NCBI RefSeq assembly: GCF_001634365.1
Contig: NZ_CP014578.1
Location: 2,604,001 to 2,668,000 of the forward strand
DNA from: Paraburkholderia phytofirmans OLGA172
Lineage (GTDB): Bacteria > Pseudomonadota > Gammaproteobacteria > Burkholderiales > Burkholderiaceae
DNA length: 64,000 bases
Direction of reading: 5' to 3'
Part shown: in pieces, positions 1 through 8,209 of the stretch
How positions within the stretch are numbered: the first letter of the stretch is position 1
Layout of the letters: each line of letters opens with the position of its first letter
Notes under the pieces: model-generated
What the model was told of the DNA's origin: nothing
The model's input: the letters and a program-made list of their open reading frames with translations, nothing else
The model's database searches: none
Made by a program: the position numbers and the translations under genes

Positions 1-1024
1 GATCTGCGAACTGTTCGGGATCGCGATTGGCCGCGCCGATGCACAACGTGACGGGCGTACCGCGTGCCACCGCGACACCACCGACTTCCGTGTCGACAGT
101 TGCCATCCGGTTGCCTAGCTGATTCGAGCTCTCGAATCGCAAACACTCTTCGATCGCCGATTCGATCAGCGACGGCTCGCGCAGTAATGCGGCGCGCTGC
201 TCCGGCCAGTCGGCGAGCGTAACGAGACCGTTGCCGATCAGATTCGTGGTGGTCTCATGACCGGCGTTCAGAATGAAGATGCAGTTTTGCAGAAGCTCGG
301 CTTCCGACAATTGCTCGCCGCCCTGTTCTCCCTGCTCGCCCTGGATCAGGCGCGTCAATACGTCATGCTGAGGATCGCCGGGTTCACGCCGGCGCTGCGC
401 CACCAGAGCGCGCAAATAGTCGACAAATTCGCTGACCGCGCGGTTTCCCCGTTCGAGCTGCGCCTCGTTCAGCGAGGGTTCGAGCGCGCCAAGTATCGCC
501 AGCGACCAGCCGCGCAACGGCGCGCGCTCAGCGTGCGGCACAGCCAGCAGATTGCCGATGATTTCGACCGGGATCGCCGACGCGAACTCGCCAATCAGAT
601 CGATCCGGCCACGCGCCGCGGCAGCATCGAGCAAGCCATCGACGAGGCGGATCAGCCCCGGCTCCATGGCCGCGATCGCGCGCGCCGTCAGCGCGCCGGC
701 GATCAGTTTGCGAACCCGCGTGTGACGCGGCGGATCGTTGAAGACGAGACTGGTGGTGTGATGCGCGTAGAGCGGCGAGTCGCCGTACTTCGGCTTGAAT
801 TCGACGGCCTTGTCGGAACTGAACGTTTTCGGGTCGCGGTAGACCGCCTGCACGTCGCGAAAACGCGTCAGAAACAGCGAGCCGTCCGGCATGCGTTTGA
901 CCGGCTCGTGGGCGCGCAGCGCATGGTAGACCGGGTACGGATCGGCATAGAACGCAGGGCTCGGATGGCGCAGATCGAAGTCGCGCGCAAGGGTGAGCGC
1001 GTCGCTGGCGGTCGCGGGGGGCAT
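1..1024 (-). CDS. Cytochrome P450, 3' end cut by window edge
   Basis: Haem-thiolate monooxygenase; 341 residues are visible from ATG at 1024. The I-helix oxygen-activation motif AGHETT lies at residues 254-259 and the K-helix ExxR (E293-C-L-R296) follows. A stretch before these (NDPPRHTRVR, about 96-105) is typical of soluble bacterial class I P450s. The haem-ligand cysteine would lie just past the visible end, so catalytic integrity cannot be judged. There is no membrane anchor, so the enzyme is probably cytosolic and needs a separate ferredoxin partner. It is transcribed away from serB. The substrate cannot be inferred from sequence. Confidence 0.93.
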   Translation of the reverse strand, partial: MPPATASDALTLARDFDLRHPSPAFYADPYPVYHALRAHEPVKRMPDGSLFLTRFRDVQAVYRDPKTFSSDKAVEFKPKYGDSPLYAHHTTSLVFNDPPRHTRVRKLIAGALTARAIAAMEPGLIRLVDGLLDAAAARGRIDLIGEFASAIPVEIIGNLLAVPHAERAPLRGWSLAILGALEPSLNEAQLERGNRAVSEFVDYLRALVAQRRREPGDPQHDVLTRLIQGEQGEQGGEQLSEAELLQNCIFILNAGHETTTNLIGNGLVTLADWPEQRAALLREPSLIESAIEECLRFESSNQLGNRMATVDTEVGGVAVARGTPVTLCIGAANRDPEQFAD

Positions 1025-1406
1025 GACTTGTCTCCGTGGTGGCGCGCCTCGTCGCTGGTGCCAATGGGTGCCGCGTGCGGTGTGGCAGGTGCCGCGTGCG
1101 GTGTGGCACACGCCGCCTCACAGGCGCGGCGGGATCGACAGGCTCGATGGGCTGCGGGGCGTCGTTCGAAGCGCCAGTATGACGCGGGCGCCTGATGATT
1201 GCACTGCGGATTGCCTGACGAAGCACGCGGCGGGTTGCTGGCGGAACGCCTGGCCGGCTGTCGTCCGCTGCTCCTTCGTCTGCTAGCGGCTTGCCGGCTA
1301 TCCGGTTGCAGGCTGCCCGACCGGCTGCGTGCCGCCGAACCGTTACAATGGCGGAGTTTTCCGCGCGCGCCGCGCGGCCGCCCTTTTCTGCGTCAATGCG
1401 TCGTCC
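1025..1406. other. P450/serB divergent intergenic region
   Basis: No gene is seen here. It holds a 21-bp tandem duplication near the P450 start. A -10-like TACAAT at 1344-1349 precedes serB, without a clear -35 box. Confidence 0.5.
1067..1108. repeat. 21-bp tandem duplication
   Basis: Two adjacent identical 21-bp units (1067-1087 and 1088-1108, beginning GGTGCCGCG) lie upstream of the P450 start codon, where they could alter promoter spacing. Confidence 0.85.
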
Positions 1407-2246
1407 ATGAACCTCGTCATCCAAAGCACCGCGCCCCTTTCCGCCGACCATCACAAAACGCTCGTTGCGCTCGCCCGTGGTTCGCACGCCGCCGTCGTCG
1501 ACGCGAACGCGATTCGCATCGCCGAGGCGAACATTGCGCAACGCGCCGACCTCGAGGTCTATTGCGGCACGCATCAACTGGACTACGCGTTTGTCGAAGC
1601 CGGCCGCCAGCTGCGTGACTTTGGGCTCGTCGCGATGGACATGGATTCGACGCTGATCACGATCGAATGCATTGATGAAATCGCCGACTTCTGCGGCTTG
1701 AAAGCCGAAGTCGCCGCGATCACCGAAGCGGCGATGCGCGGCGAAATCAAGGACTTCAACGAAAGTCTGACGCGCCGCGTGGCGCTGCTCAAGGGACTCG
1801 ACGCCGGCGCGCTCGAACGCGTTTATGAAGAGCGGCTGCAACTCTCGCCGGGCACCGAACAGATGCTGGCCGGCGCGAAAGCGGCAGGGTTGAAAACGCT
1901 GCTGGTGTCCGGCGGATTCACGTTCTTCACCGAGAAACTGAAGGCCCGGCTCGGCCTCGATTTCACGCTCGCGAACACGCTCGAAATCGTTGATGGCAAG
2001 TTGACCGGCAATGTAATCGGCGAGATCGTCAACGCCGACGTCAAAGCACGCACACTTCGCGAGACGTGCGCCCAACTGGGCATCGCGCCGACCCGCGCGA
2101 TTGCGATGGGTGATGGTTCGAACGATCTGAAAATGATGGCCGCTGCGGGACTTTCCGTAGCATTCCGCGCGAAGCCAGTGGTGCGCGAAGCAGCCAGCGT
2201 GGCGTTCAACCACGTTGGGCTGGATGGGTTGCTGCGGTTGTTCTGA
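1407..2246 (+). CDS. serB: Phosphoserine phosphatase
   Basis: Last step of serine biosynthesis: hydrolysis of O-phosphoserine to L-serine in the cytoplasm. This is a HAD-superfamily enzyme of 279 residues. Motif I DMDST is at residues 78-82 (D78 nucleophile, D80 acid/base), motif II is SGGFTFF, and motif III is GDGSNDLKM near the C-terminus. The start at 1407 (MNLVIQ) is preferred over the longer in-frame ATG at 1329 because family similarity begins there. It is monocistronic, convergent with a small membrane-protein pair and divergent from the P450. Confidence 0.95.
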   Translation: MNLVIQSTAPLSADHHKTLVALARGSHAAVVDANAIRIAEANIAQRADLEVYCGTHQLDYAFVEAGRQLRDFGLVAMDMDSTLITIECIDEIADFCGLKAEVAAITEAAMRGEIKDFNESLTRRVALLKGLDAGALERVYEERLQLSPGTEQMLAGAKAAGLKTLLVSGGFTFFTEKLKARLGLDFTLANTLEIVDGKLTGNVIGEIVNADVKARTLRETCAQLGIAPTRAIAMGDGSNDLKMMAAAGLSVAFRAKPVVREAASVAFNHVGLDGLLRLF

Positions 2247-2258
2247 AGTCTTAAATTT

Positions 2259-2287
2259 GCGCTGGCCTGCGCAACGGTGGCCAGCGC
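2259..2287. terminator. Possible bidirectional hairpin after serB
   Basis: A perfect 9-bp stem (GCGCTGGCC with GGCCAGCGC) and an 11-nt loop lie between convergent serB and the 43-residue ORF. There is no U-run on either strand, so it is a weak terminator candidate. Confidence 0.35.
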
Positions 2288-2298
2288 TGGCACGAGGG

Positions 2299-2430
2299 TT
2301 ACTTGTTCAGAAACGCTATCAGGAACACGCCCAGCATGCAGATCCCAACGGTGCCTACCACGACGTTCGTCCACTTCACAACACGAGCGAAATTTTCGTC
2401 AGATTCCAGAAACGCAAATAGTTTGTGCAT
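2299..2430 (-). CDS. Small single-span membrane protein, 43 aa
   Basis: An unrecognised 43-residue protein starting MHKLFAFLES, with a hydrophilic N-terminus and one C-terminal transmembrane helix (about residues 22-41, ending FLIAFLNK). The start at 2430 is supported by GGGAGG six bases upstream. It lies 50 bp downstream of a multi-span membrane protein on the same strand, so the two are probably co-transcribed. The strong ribosome site and the clean hydrophobic pattern argue that it is real. Function unknown. Confidence 0.6.
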   Translation of the reverse strand: MHKLFAFLESDENFARVVKWTNVVVGTVGICMLGVFLIAFLNK

Positions 2431-2480
2431 GAGTTCCTCCCGTAAGCTGACCAGTATAATTGCTGCGCTATCTAAAAAAA

Positions 2481-2930
2481 CTAAATCAAGCACACGTGTA
2501 GGATTGCAAACAGAACTGCAGCGACGGACGTTGTAAAAATCGAAGCGCCGATTGCTACGGGCGACAATGAACCGGAAACGAACGGTGTCTGCCTATTGCA
2601 GGCGATTGGAGCCGCCCGGTCATGATGTGCATTGACCGAGGCCGACATCACGATATTGGAACAGGAAAACGCCAGCATGCAAAATCCAACAATGGCGAAC
2701 GCCAAGGTCGGCGCCGCGCCACTTCCGCGCTCCAGCGCGGTCACCGCTTCATAAACCGCGGCCGCACATAGCCCGATCGCACACCAGAACAGTTGGCCGT
2801 CTTTCACCGATACGGCGATCAACGTCTTCGCGACGCGCCAGCCGTGCGTGGGTGCGACGAGCGCTAGCGTAAAGATCGGGCCGACAATCGGCACGCCAAG
2901 ATTCAGCAACATCCAGAAAAATAGATTCAT
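2481..2930 (-). CDS. Hypothetical four-span membrane protein, 149 aa
   Basis: Not recognised. About four transmembrane helices are visible: residues 3-25, 48-66, 76-98 and 122-147. A short polar stretch containing HHDRAA lies between the third and fourth. A GGTGAG ribosome site precedes the ATG at 2930. It is followed by the 43-residue membrane protein, suggesting a small two-gene membrane operon. There is no signal peptide or catalytic motif. Function unknown. Confidence 0.6.
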   Translation of the reverse strand: MNLFFWMLLNLGVPIVGPIFTLALVAPTHGWRVAKTLIAVSVKDGQLFWCAIGLCAAAVYEAVTALERGSGAAPTLAFAIVGFCMLAFSCSNIVMSASVNAHHDRAAPIACNRQTPFVSGSLSPVAIGASIFTTSVAAVLFAILHVCLI

Positions 2931-3042
2931 CGAAGCTCACCATTGCGCAGTAACCGTTAGTCGGGATGTGCACCATCGTAGCGTCGAGATCCGGGGGCGA
3001 CCATTCGGCCGAATGGTTAGGCTTACTGGCTATCTTGACAAG

Positions 3043-3076
3043 AAAAAAACCCATCGGGAACGCGTCCCAATGGGCT
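3043..3076 (-). terminator. Intrinsic terminator of the metC operon
   Basis: Read on the minus strand, GCCCATTGGGA and TCCCGATGGGT pair (two G-U or mismatched positions) around CGCGT, followed by seven T residues. It lies about 60 bp past the metC stop. Confidence 0.75.
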
Positions 3077-3086
3077 CATCCAACCT

Positions 3087-3126
<40 letters not shown>

Positions 3127-3136
3127 GCTCAGGCGC

Positions 3137-4339
3137 TTAACCCAGCGCCACCAGACACTGTTCGATATCCGCGCGCAAATCGGCCTCCGCTTCCAGACCG
3201 ATATAGAACCGCACCAGCGTACCGCGGTACGGCCATTGACCTTCCGTGCGCATCGAGGCGACGTCGTACGGCATTGCGAGACTGTGCGCGCCGCCCCAGC
3301 TCCAGCCGAGCGAAAACAGCTCGAGCGACTCGCAGAACGTGTCGATTTGCGCCGCGCTGTAACGTGCGTCGAACACCACGGAGAACAGTCCGCCCGCCCC
3401 CGTAAAGTCGCGTTTGAAAAACTCATGCCCCGGACAGTCGGGAAATGCCGGGTGCAAGACCGCGGCGATTTCCGGACGGGTCTTCAGCCAGGTGGCGAGG
3501 CCGAGCGCCGCGCGGTCATGCTGTTCGAAGCGCAGTTGCATGGTCGGCAGACTGCGCAGAATCAGCGAACAGTCATCCGACGACACGCCGATACCCATGC
3601 GCATGCGCGCCGCCTTCAGCTTCAGATGCAACTCGCGATCGACGGTGATCGTCGCGCCCATCAGCACGTCGCCGCCACCCGACTGGTACTTGGTCAACGC
3701 CTGCACCGAGATATCGACGCCGTGGTCGAACGGCCGGAAACCAAGCCCCGCGGACCAGGTATTGTCGATTGCCGTGACGACGTTGCGCGCGCGCGCCACC
3801 GCGGTGATGGCGGGCACGTCGGGCACTTCCATCGTGACCGAACCGGGTGCCTCGATCCAGATCAGGCGCGTATTCGGCTGGATCAGATCCGCGATCCCCG
3901 CACCGATCATCGGATCGTAGTAGCGCGCGGCAATACCGAAATCGCGTGCCAGCCAGTCGCCGTGATCGCGGTTCGGCGAGTAGACATTATCGGGAATCAG
4001 CACGTCGTCGCCGGCCTTCACGAGGCCGAAGTACACGTTGGAAATCGACGACAACCCCGAAGGCTGCAACAACGCGTGATTGCCACCTTCGATGGTGGCA
4101 AGCCGCTGCGCCAGTGCGAGCGAAGTCGGCGTGGCGTGCAGGCCATAGCGCCATTGCGCGTCGTTTTTCCAGTCGAGCGCGCGCATCGTCGCGAGATCGG
4201 GGAATACGACCGTCGAAGCGCGCGTGACCGGCATCGAGAACGACTCGAAGCCTGGTGTGAGCTGATCTTCGGCACGCACGATGCGGGTTTGCAGGCCGCG
4301 TTTGAGTTTGGATTGGGTCATGGTGTATGTAGGCTTCAT
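3137..4339 (-). CDS. metC: Cystathionine beta-lyase
   Basis: PLP enzyme of the Cys/Met-metabolism family that cleaves cystathionine to homocysteine, pyruvate and ammonia in methionine synthesis. The 400 residues include D192 (IDNTW, pyridine-nitrogen contact) and the PLP lysine K217 in the ALTKYQSGGG motif; GWSWGG and LVRFYIGLE are also typical. The first ATG overlaps the stop of the upstream exported-protein gene (ATGA); MTQSKL at 4321 is an alternative start. Other family members (cystathionine gamma-synthase or gamma-lyase) are possible but less likely. Confidence 0.9.
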   Translation of the reverse strand: MKPTYTMTQSKLKRGLQTRIVRAEDQLTPGFESFSMPVTRASTVVFPDLATMRALDWKNDAQWRYGLHATPTSLALAQRLATIEGGNHALLQPSGLSSISNVYFGLVKAGDDVLIPDNVYSPNRDHGDWLARDFGIAARYYDPMIGAGIADLIQPNTRLIWIEAPGSVTMEVPDVPAITAVARARNVVTAIDNTWSAGLGFRPFDHGVDISVQALTKYQSGGGDVLMGATITVDRELHLKLKAARMRMGIGVSSDDCSLILRSLPTMQLRFEQHDRAALGLATWLKTRPEIAAVLHPAFPDCPGHEFFKRDFTGAGGLFSVVFDARYSAAQIDTFCESLELFSLGWSWGGAHSLAMPYDVASMRTEGQWPYRGTLVRFYIGLEAEADLRADIEQCLVALG

Positions 4340-5022
4340 TCGCCGATTTGCAGATTGCTAACTCCACCGACGGCGTGACCGCTGCTCGTCGCCGAGGCGG
4401 GCGCTGCAGCGCTGCCGGCGGACGGCTGCGGCGCGGCGGCCGCCTTACCGGCCGCCGCACTGGCACCCGCTGACGCAGCCGGCACGGCCTGCCCCGCTGC
4501 CAGTGGTTTCAGATCGAACGGCTGCGGGTCCGAATCATCGACGTTCATCCGGTCGCCCGCCACCGAACCGTCGGCGGCAAACTTGCCCACCCAGTTGCCG
4601 GTGATATGCGTGCCGTCGTTCGATTCCTCGACTTCGAGCGTATCGCCGTCGCGGTCGCCCGCGATCAGGATCACCTCGCCGGTATCGGTGTACTGATACT
4701 CGCCGTGCACGCCAGCGGAATCGTCGGCGGGGTCGCCGGTTTTCGCGCCGAGCAGCAGCACGATCTGACGCGCGCCCAGCATGCCGGCGTAGCGCGGAAA
4801 CTTCGCGAATTCGGGGCTCGGCTTGAGCGGCAACTGAATCGGCGGAGGCGCCGCCAGTTGCTTCACTGCGTCGCTTTCCGCCCACCCCTGCGTGGGCAGC
4901 AGAGCCCCGGCGCCGGCACACAGCAATGCGGCCGCGCCCACTACGCCCCGAAGGAAGTCCCTCCGGGGAACTGCCCAACCGCGCTGACGCATCGCACCCT
5001 TCATCGCTTTCGATTCCTGCAT
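4336..5022 (-). CDS. Tat-exported hypothetical protein, 228 aa
   Basis: The N-terminus carries a twin-arginine signal (RRDFLRG at residues 20-26), a hydrophobic core and a likely cleavage site after QGWA, so it should be exported folded to the periplasm. The mature part has a compact acidic region with repeated Asp/Glu (about 95-165), which could be a small beta domain. A low-complexity Ala/Ser/Pro tail (about 175-215) follows. It overlaps metC by 4 bp and is probably co-transcribed with it. Family not recognised; function unknown. Confidence 0.75.
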   Translation of the reverse strand: MQESKAMKGAMRQRGWAVPRRDFLRGVVGAAALLCAGAGALLPTQGWAESDAVKQLAAPPPIQLPLKPSPEFAKFPRYAGMLGARQIVLLLGAKTGDPADDSAGVHGEYQYTDTGEVILIAGDRDGDTLEVEESNDGTHITGNWVGKFAADGSVAGDRMNVDDSDPQPFDLKPLAAGQAVPAASAGASAAAGKAAAAPQPSAGSAAAPASATSSGHAVGGVSNLQIGE

Positions 5023-5141
5023 CCGTTCTTTCCTTATTGCCCGATACTGCTCGATACTGGTTTGCTACCTGCTTGCTGCCTGGCTTCGTGCAGCGGGGAA
5101 AGCCGGCGTGCTGCGCTGCGTCGCGTTGCCCCGCCTCGGCC

Positions 5142-6326
5142 TCAGATCCGCTCGAAGATCGCCGCGATGCCCTGCCCGCCGCCGATACACATCGTCACGA
5201 GCGCATAGCGGCCGCCGACCCGCTGCAATTCATACAGCGCCTTGACGGTGATCAGTGCGCCGGTCGCGCCGATCGGGTGGCCGAGCGAAATGCCCGAGCC
5301 GTTCGGATTGACCTTGGCCGGATCGAAGCCGAGTTCCTTGCTGACCGCGCACGCCTGAGCGGCAAACGCCTCGTTCGCTTCGATCACATCCAGATCGGCG
5401 ACCGTCAGGCCGGCGCGCTCGAGCGCCTTGCGCGTCGCCGGCACCGGGCCGATGCCCATGTAGGCCGGATCGACGCCGGCATGCGCGTACGAAACCAGCC
5501 GTGCCAGCGGCTTGATGCCGCGCTTTTCAGCGACGCTGCGCTCCATCAGCACGACCGCCGCGGCGGCATCGTTGATGCCCGACGCGTTGCCGGCCGTCAC
5601 CGTGCCGTTTTCCTTCGCGAACACCGGCTTCAACTTGGAGAAGTCTTCCGCCGTTGCGTTCATGCGCGCGTGCTCATCCGTATCGAACACGACGTCGCAC
5701 TTCTTCGACGGAATCGTGATCGGCAGGATCTGGTCCTTGAAGTAGCCATTCGTAATCGCGTTGGCCGCGCGCCGATGCGATTCGAGCGCGAGCGCATCCT
5801 GCGTTTCGCGAGATATCTCGTATTTGCGCGCGACGTTCTCCGCCGTCACGCCCATATGGATCTGCTGGAACGGGTCGTTCAGCGCGCCGACCAGCATGTC
5901 GACAAGGCGCGCATCGCCCATGCGCTGACCGAAGCGCGCAGCCGGCATGGAATACGGCGCGCGGCTCATGTTTTCCGCGCCGCCGCCGATCGCGATGTCG
6001 GCGTCGCCGAGCAGCACGCTTTGCGCGGCCGAGACGATGGCCTGCAGGCCCGAGCCGCACAGGCGGTTGACCGTCAACGCGGGCGCATGTTGCGCGACAC
6101 CGCCGTTGATCGCCGCCACGCGGGCCAGATACATGTCTTTCGGTTCGGTATGCACGACGTTGCCGAACACCACGTGTCCGACCTCGTCGCCCGACACGTT
6201 CGCGCGCGCCAGCGCTTCACGCACGACACGTGCGCCAAGATCCGTCGGCGGAAAATCCTTCAGACTGCCGCCAAAAGCGCCGATTGCCGTCCGCACACCG
6301 CTTACCACCACTACGTCCCGTTGCAT
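5142..6326 (-). CDS. Acetyl-CoA C-acyltransferase (beta-ketothiolase)
   Basis: Thiolase that condenses or cleaves acyl-CoA with acetyl-CoA. The nucleophile is C90 (NRLCGSG); the C-terminal active-site motifs are NEAFAAQ, SLGHPIGATGA and TMCIGGGQG. The start at 6326 (MQRDVV) has AGGAG seven bases upstream and is preferred over the longer frame from 6353. It is a second thiolase beside the PHB cluster; bktB-type enzymes accept longer chains, which would be one role, and fatty-acid breakdown is another. It is separated from the PHB genes by rimO and dusC. Confidence 0.92.
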   Translation of the reverse strand: MQRDVVVVSGVRTAIGAFGGSLKDFPPTDLGARVVREALARANVSGDEVGHVVFGNVVHTEPKDMYLARVAAINGGVAQHAPALTVNRLCGSGLQAIVSAAQSVLLGDADIAIGGGAENMSRAPYSMPAARFGQRMGDARLVDMLVGALNDPFQQIHMGVTAENVARKYEISRETQDALALESHRRAANAITNGYFKDQILPITIPSKKCDVVFDTDEHARMNATAEDFSKLKPVFAKENGTVTAGNASGINDAAAAVVLMERSVAEKRGIKPLARLVSYAHAGVDPAYMGIGPVPATRKALERAGLTVADLDVIEANEAFAAQACAVSKELGFDPAKVNPNGSGISLGHPIGATGALITVKALYELQRVGGRYALVTMCIGGGQGIAAIFERI

Positions 6327-6403
6327 CGCTCGCTCCTCTCTTTCGTGTCTCAAGATGAATCTGCCTTGCCGGGCTGCGGGGCGCGCCTCGCTGCGCGTTG
6401 TGA

Positions 6404-6691
6404 TCAGCCGCCCAGACTATGTTCGACCGTCGCCCGCGAAGGGATCGGCGCAACCGCGCCGTAACCTTGCGTGGACAGGGCCGCAGCCACGTTCGCATAA
6501 CGCGCCGCTTAGTTCGGCTGATCTTTAGCCGACTGGTTGAACTCGATCATTGCCTCGCCGAGCGCGAGGATTTCCGGGCGCCGGGCTGCCGGGGGGCGGG
6601 CTGCCGGGGGGCGGCCTTCCGGGGGCCGGCGGTCCGCGGGCCGGGCTGCCGAAGGCCGGCCGTCTGGCGCGTCAGCCATGCTCACCGTCAT
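6404..6691 (-). pseudogene. kdgK: kdgK remnant with internal deletion
   Basis: This is the front and back of a PfkB-family sugar kinase (2-keto-3-deoxygluconate kinase type) joined together. The N-terminal piece reads PEILALGEAMIEFNQSAKDQPN after a Pro/Arg-rich leader. A TAA follows at 6509-6511, and the same frame then continues AARYANVAAALSTQGYGAVAPIP to a TGA at 6404, the normal C-terminal helix of this family. About 250 codons, including the ATP-binding GAGD region, are missing. Since both parts share one frame, the change is a clean deletion with a stop at the seam. No active product is expected. Confidence 0.8.
6583..6657. repeat. Five degenerate 15-bp G+C-rich repeats
   Basis: Units at 6583-6597, 6598-6612 (identical), 6613-6627, 6628-6642 and 6643-6657 share the pattern GGGCTGCCGGGGGGC. 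They encode the Pro/Arg/Ala repeats in the leader of the kdgK remnant. Confidence 0.75.
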
Positions 6692-6694
6692 CGC

Positions 6695-8086
6695 TTAGAC
6701 CTCGCCCCACAGGTCGTGGCCGTCGGCGCCGGTGATCTTCACCGAGACGAAATCGCCGACCTTGTAACGCTTGGACGCCTTGGTGGCCGGTGCGATATAC
6801 ACGACGCCGTCGATCTCGGGCGCATCCGCCGCCGTGCGGCCGATGCCGCCGTCGGCATTGATCTCGTCGACCAGCACTTTCAGCGTCTTGCCGACCTTCT
6901 TCGCGATCCGTTTGGCCGACACTTCTTCGGCCACTTCCATGAAACGCGCGCGGCGTTCTTCGCGCACTTCGTCGGGCAATGCGCCGTCGAGTTCGTTGGC
7001 GCTCGCGCCTTCGACTGGCGAGTAAGCAAAGCAGCCGACCCGATCCAGTTCCGCCTCGCGGATGAAATCGAGCAGCGTCTGGAATTGCTCTTCAGTCTCG
7101 CCCGGGAAGCCGGCGATGAACGTGCTGCGGATCGTCAGATCGGGACATATTTCGCGCCACGCCTTCACGCGCTCCATCACTTTCTCGGCGTTGGCCGGAC
7201 GCTTCATGCGCTTCAGCACTTCTGGATGCGCGTGCTGGAACGGCACATCCAGATACGGCAGCACGTGGCCCTTGAACGGACCTTCGGCCATCATCGGAAT
7301 GACTTCATCGACGCTCGGATACGGATACACGTAATGCAAGCGCACCCATGCGCCGTATTGCGCCGCGAGTTCGCCGAGCGCGCCGACCAGATCGGTCATG
7401 CGCGTCTTGATCGGCTTGCCGTTCCAGAAACCGGTGCGGTATTTGACGTCGACGCCATAGGCGCTCGTGTCCTGCGAAATCACCAGCAGTTCTTTCACGC
7501 CGGACTTGAACAGGTTCTCCGCTTCGAGCATCACTTCGGCGACCGGGCGCGACACGAGGTCGCCGCGCATCGACGGGATGATGCAGAACGTGCAGCGGTG
7601 GTTGCAGCCTTCGGAAATTTTCAGGTACGCATAGTGGCGCGGCGTGAGCTTCACGCCGGCAGCCGGCACCAGATCGATGAACGGATCGTGCGGCTTCGGC
7701 AGATGATTGTGGACCGCCTGCATCACTTCGCCGAGCGCATGCGGGCCAGTCACGGCCAGCACCTTCGGATGCACTTCTTCGATCAGGTTCGAGCCGCTCG
7801 CACTCTGCTTGGCACCCAGGCAGCCCGTGACGATCACCTTGCCGTTTTCGCTGAGCGCTTCACCGATCGCGTCGAGGCTTTCCTGCACCGCTTCGTCGAT
7901 GAACCCGCAAGTGTTGACGACGACGAGGTCCGCGCCGTCGTACGTGCCGGAGATCTCGTATCCCTCGGCGCGCAGCTGCGTAATGATCTGTTCGGAATCG
8001 ACTAGCGCTTTAGGGCAGCCGAGGCTGACGAATCCGACCTTCGGAGTCGAAGGGGTCGGCACGGCGGAGGAAATGGTCTGCGACAT
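6695..8086 (-). CDS. rimO: Ribosomal protein S12 methylthiotransferase
   Basis: Radical-SAM enzyme that adds a methylthio group to an aspartate of ribosomal protein S12. The N-terminal domain carries cluster cysteines C24, C60 and C89; the radical-[11 protein letters not shown] supplies C161, C165 and C168; a C-terminal TRAM domain ends in DLWGEV. The start at 8086 (MSQTIS) is chosen because the GTP/ATP-poor leader upstream does not belong to the family; 462 residues is typical. Its 5' end exists a second time as a degraded copy beyond dusC. Confidence 0.95.
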   Translation of the reverse strand: MSQTISSAVPTPSTPKVGFVSLGCPKALVDSEQIITQLRAEGYEISGTYDGADLVVVNTCGFIDEAVQESLDAIGEALSENGKVIVTGCLGAKQSASGSNLIEEVHPKVLAVTGPHALGEVMQAVHNHLPKPHDPFIDLVPAAGVKLTPRHYAYLKISEGCNHRCTFCIIPSMRGDLVSRPVAEVMLEAENLFKSGVKELLVISQDTSAYGVDVKYRTGFWNGKPIKTRMTDLVGALGELAAQYGAWVRLHYVYPYPSVDEVIPMMAEGPFKGHVLPYLDVPFQHAHPEVLKRMKRPANAEKVMERVKAWREICPDLTIRSTFIAGFPGETEEQFQTLLDFIREAELDRVGCFAYSPVEGASANELDGALPDEVREERRARFMEVAEEVSAKRIAKKVGKTLKVLVDEINADGGIGRTAADAPEIDGVVYIAPATKASKRYKVGDFVSVKITGADGHDLWGEV

Positions 8087-8142
8087 AGATGGGTCCGGCG
8101 TATAGCGGTGACGATGCGACAAATGGGGACGGTGCGGCAAGG
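8021..8142 (-). repeat. Direct repeat copy 1 (rimO 5' end and leader)
   Basis: About 122 bp covering the first codons of intact rimO and its leader. It matches 9308-9430 in the same orientation with one indel and scattered substitutions. The block GGTCTGCGACATAGATGGG and the distal block ATGGGGACGGTGCGGCAAGG are identical in both copies. Confidence 0.9.
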
Positions 8143-8209
8143 CTCATGGGTCCGTTGGCCATAAATCATAAAGCCCACAGCCCGGACAGTGTCCCGCGCA
8201 CGCAACCCT

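Noticed and set aside
528..2213. A 561-residue minus-strand open frame across the P450 and serB
   Set aside because: It crosses two well-supported genes on other frames, is Arg/Ala-rich without any domain, and is typical of G+C-rich shadow frames.
8087..8140. Longer rimO start at 8140
   Set aside because: The added residues (His/Arg/Pro) come from the duplicated leader and are not part of the family.
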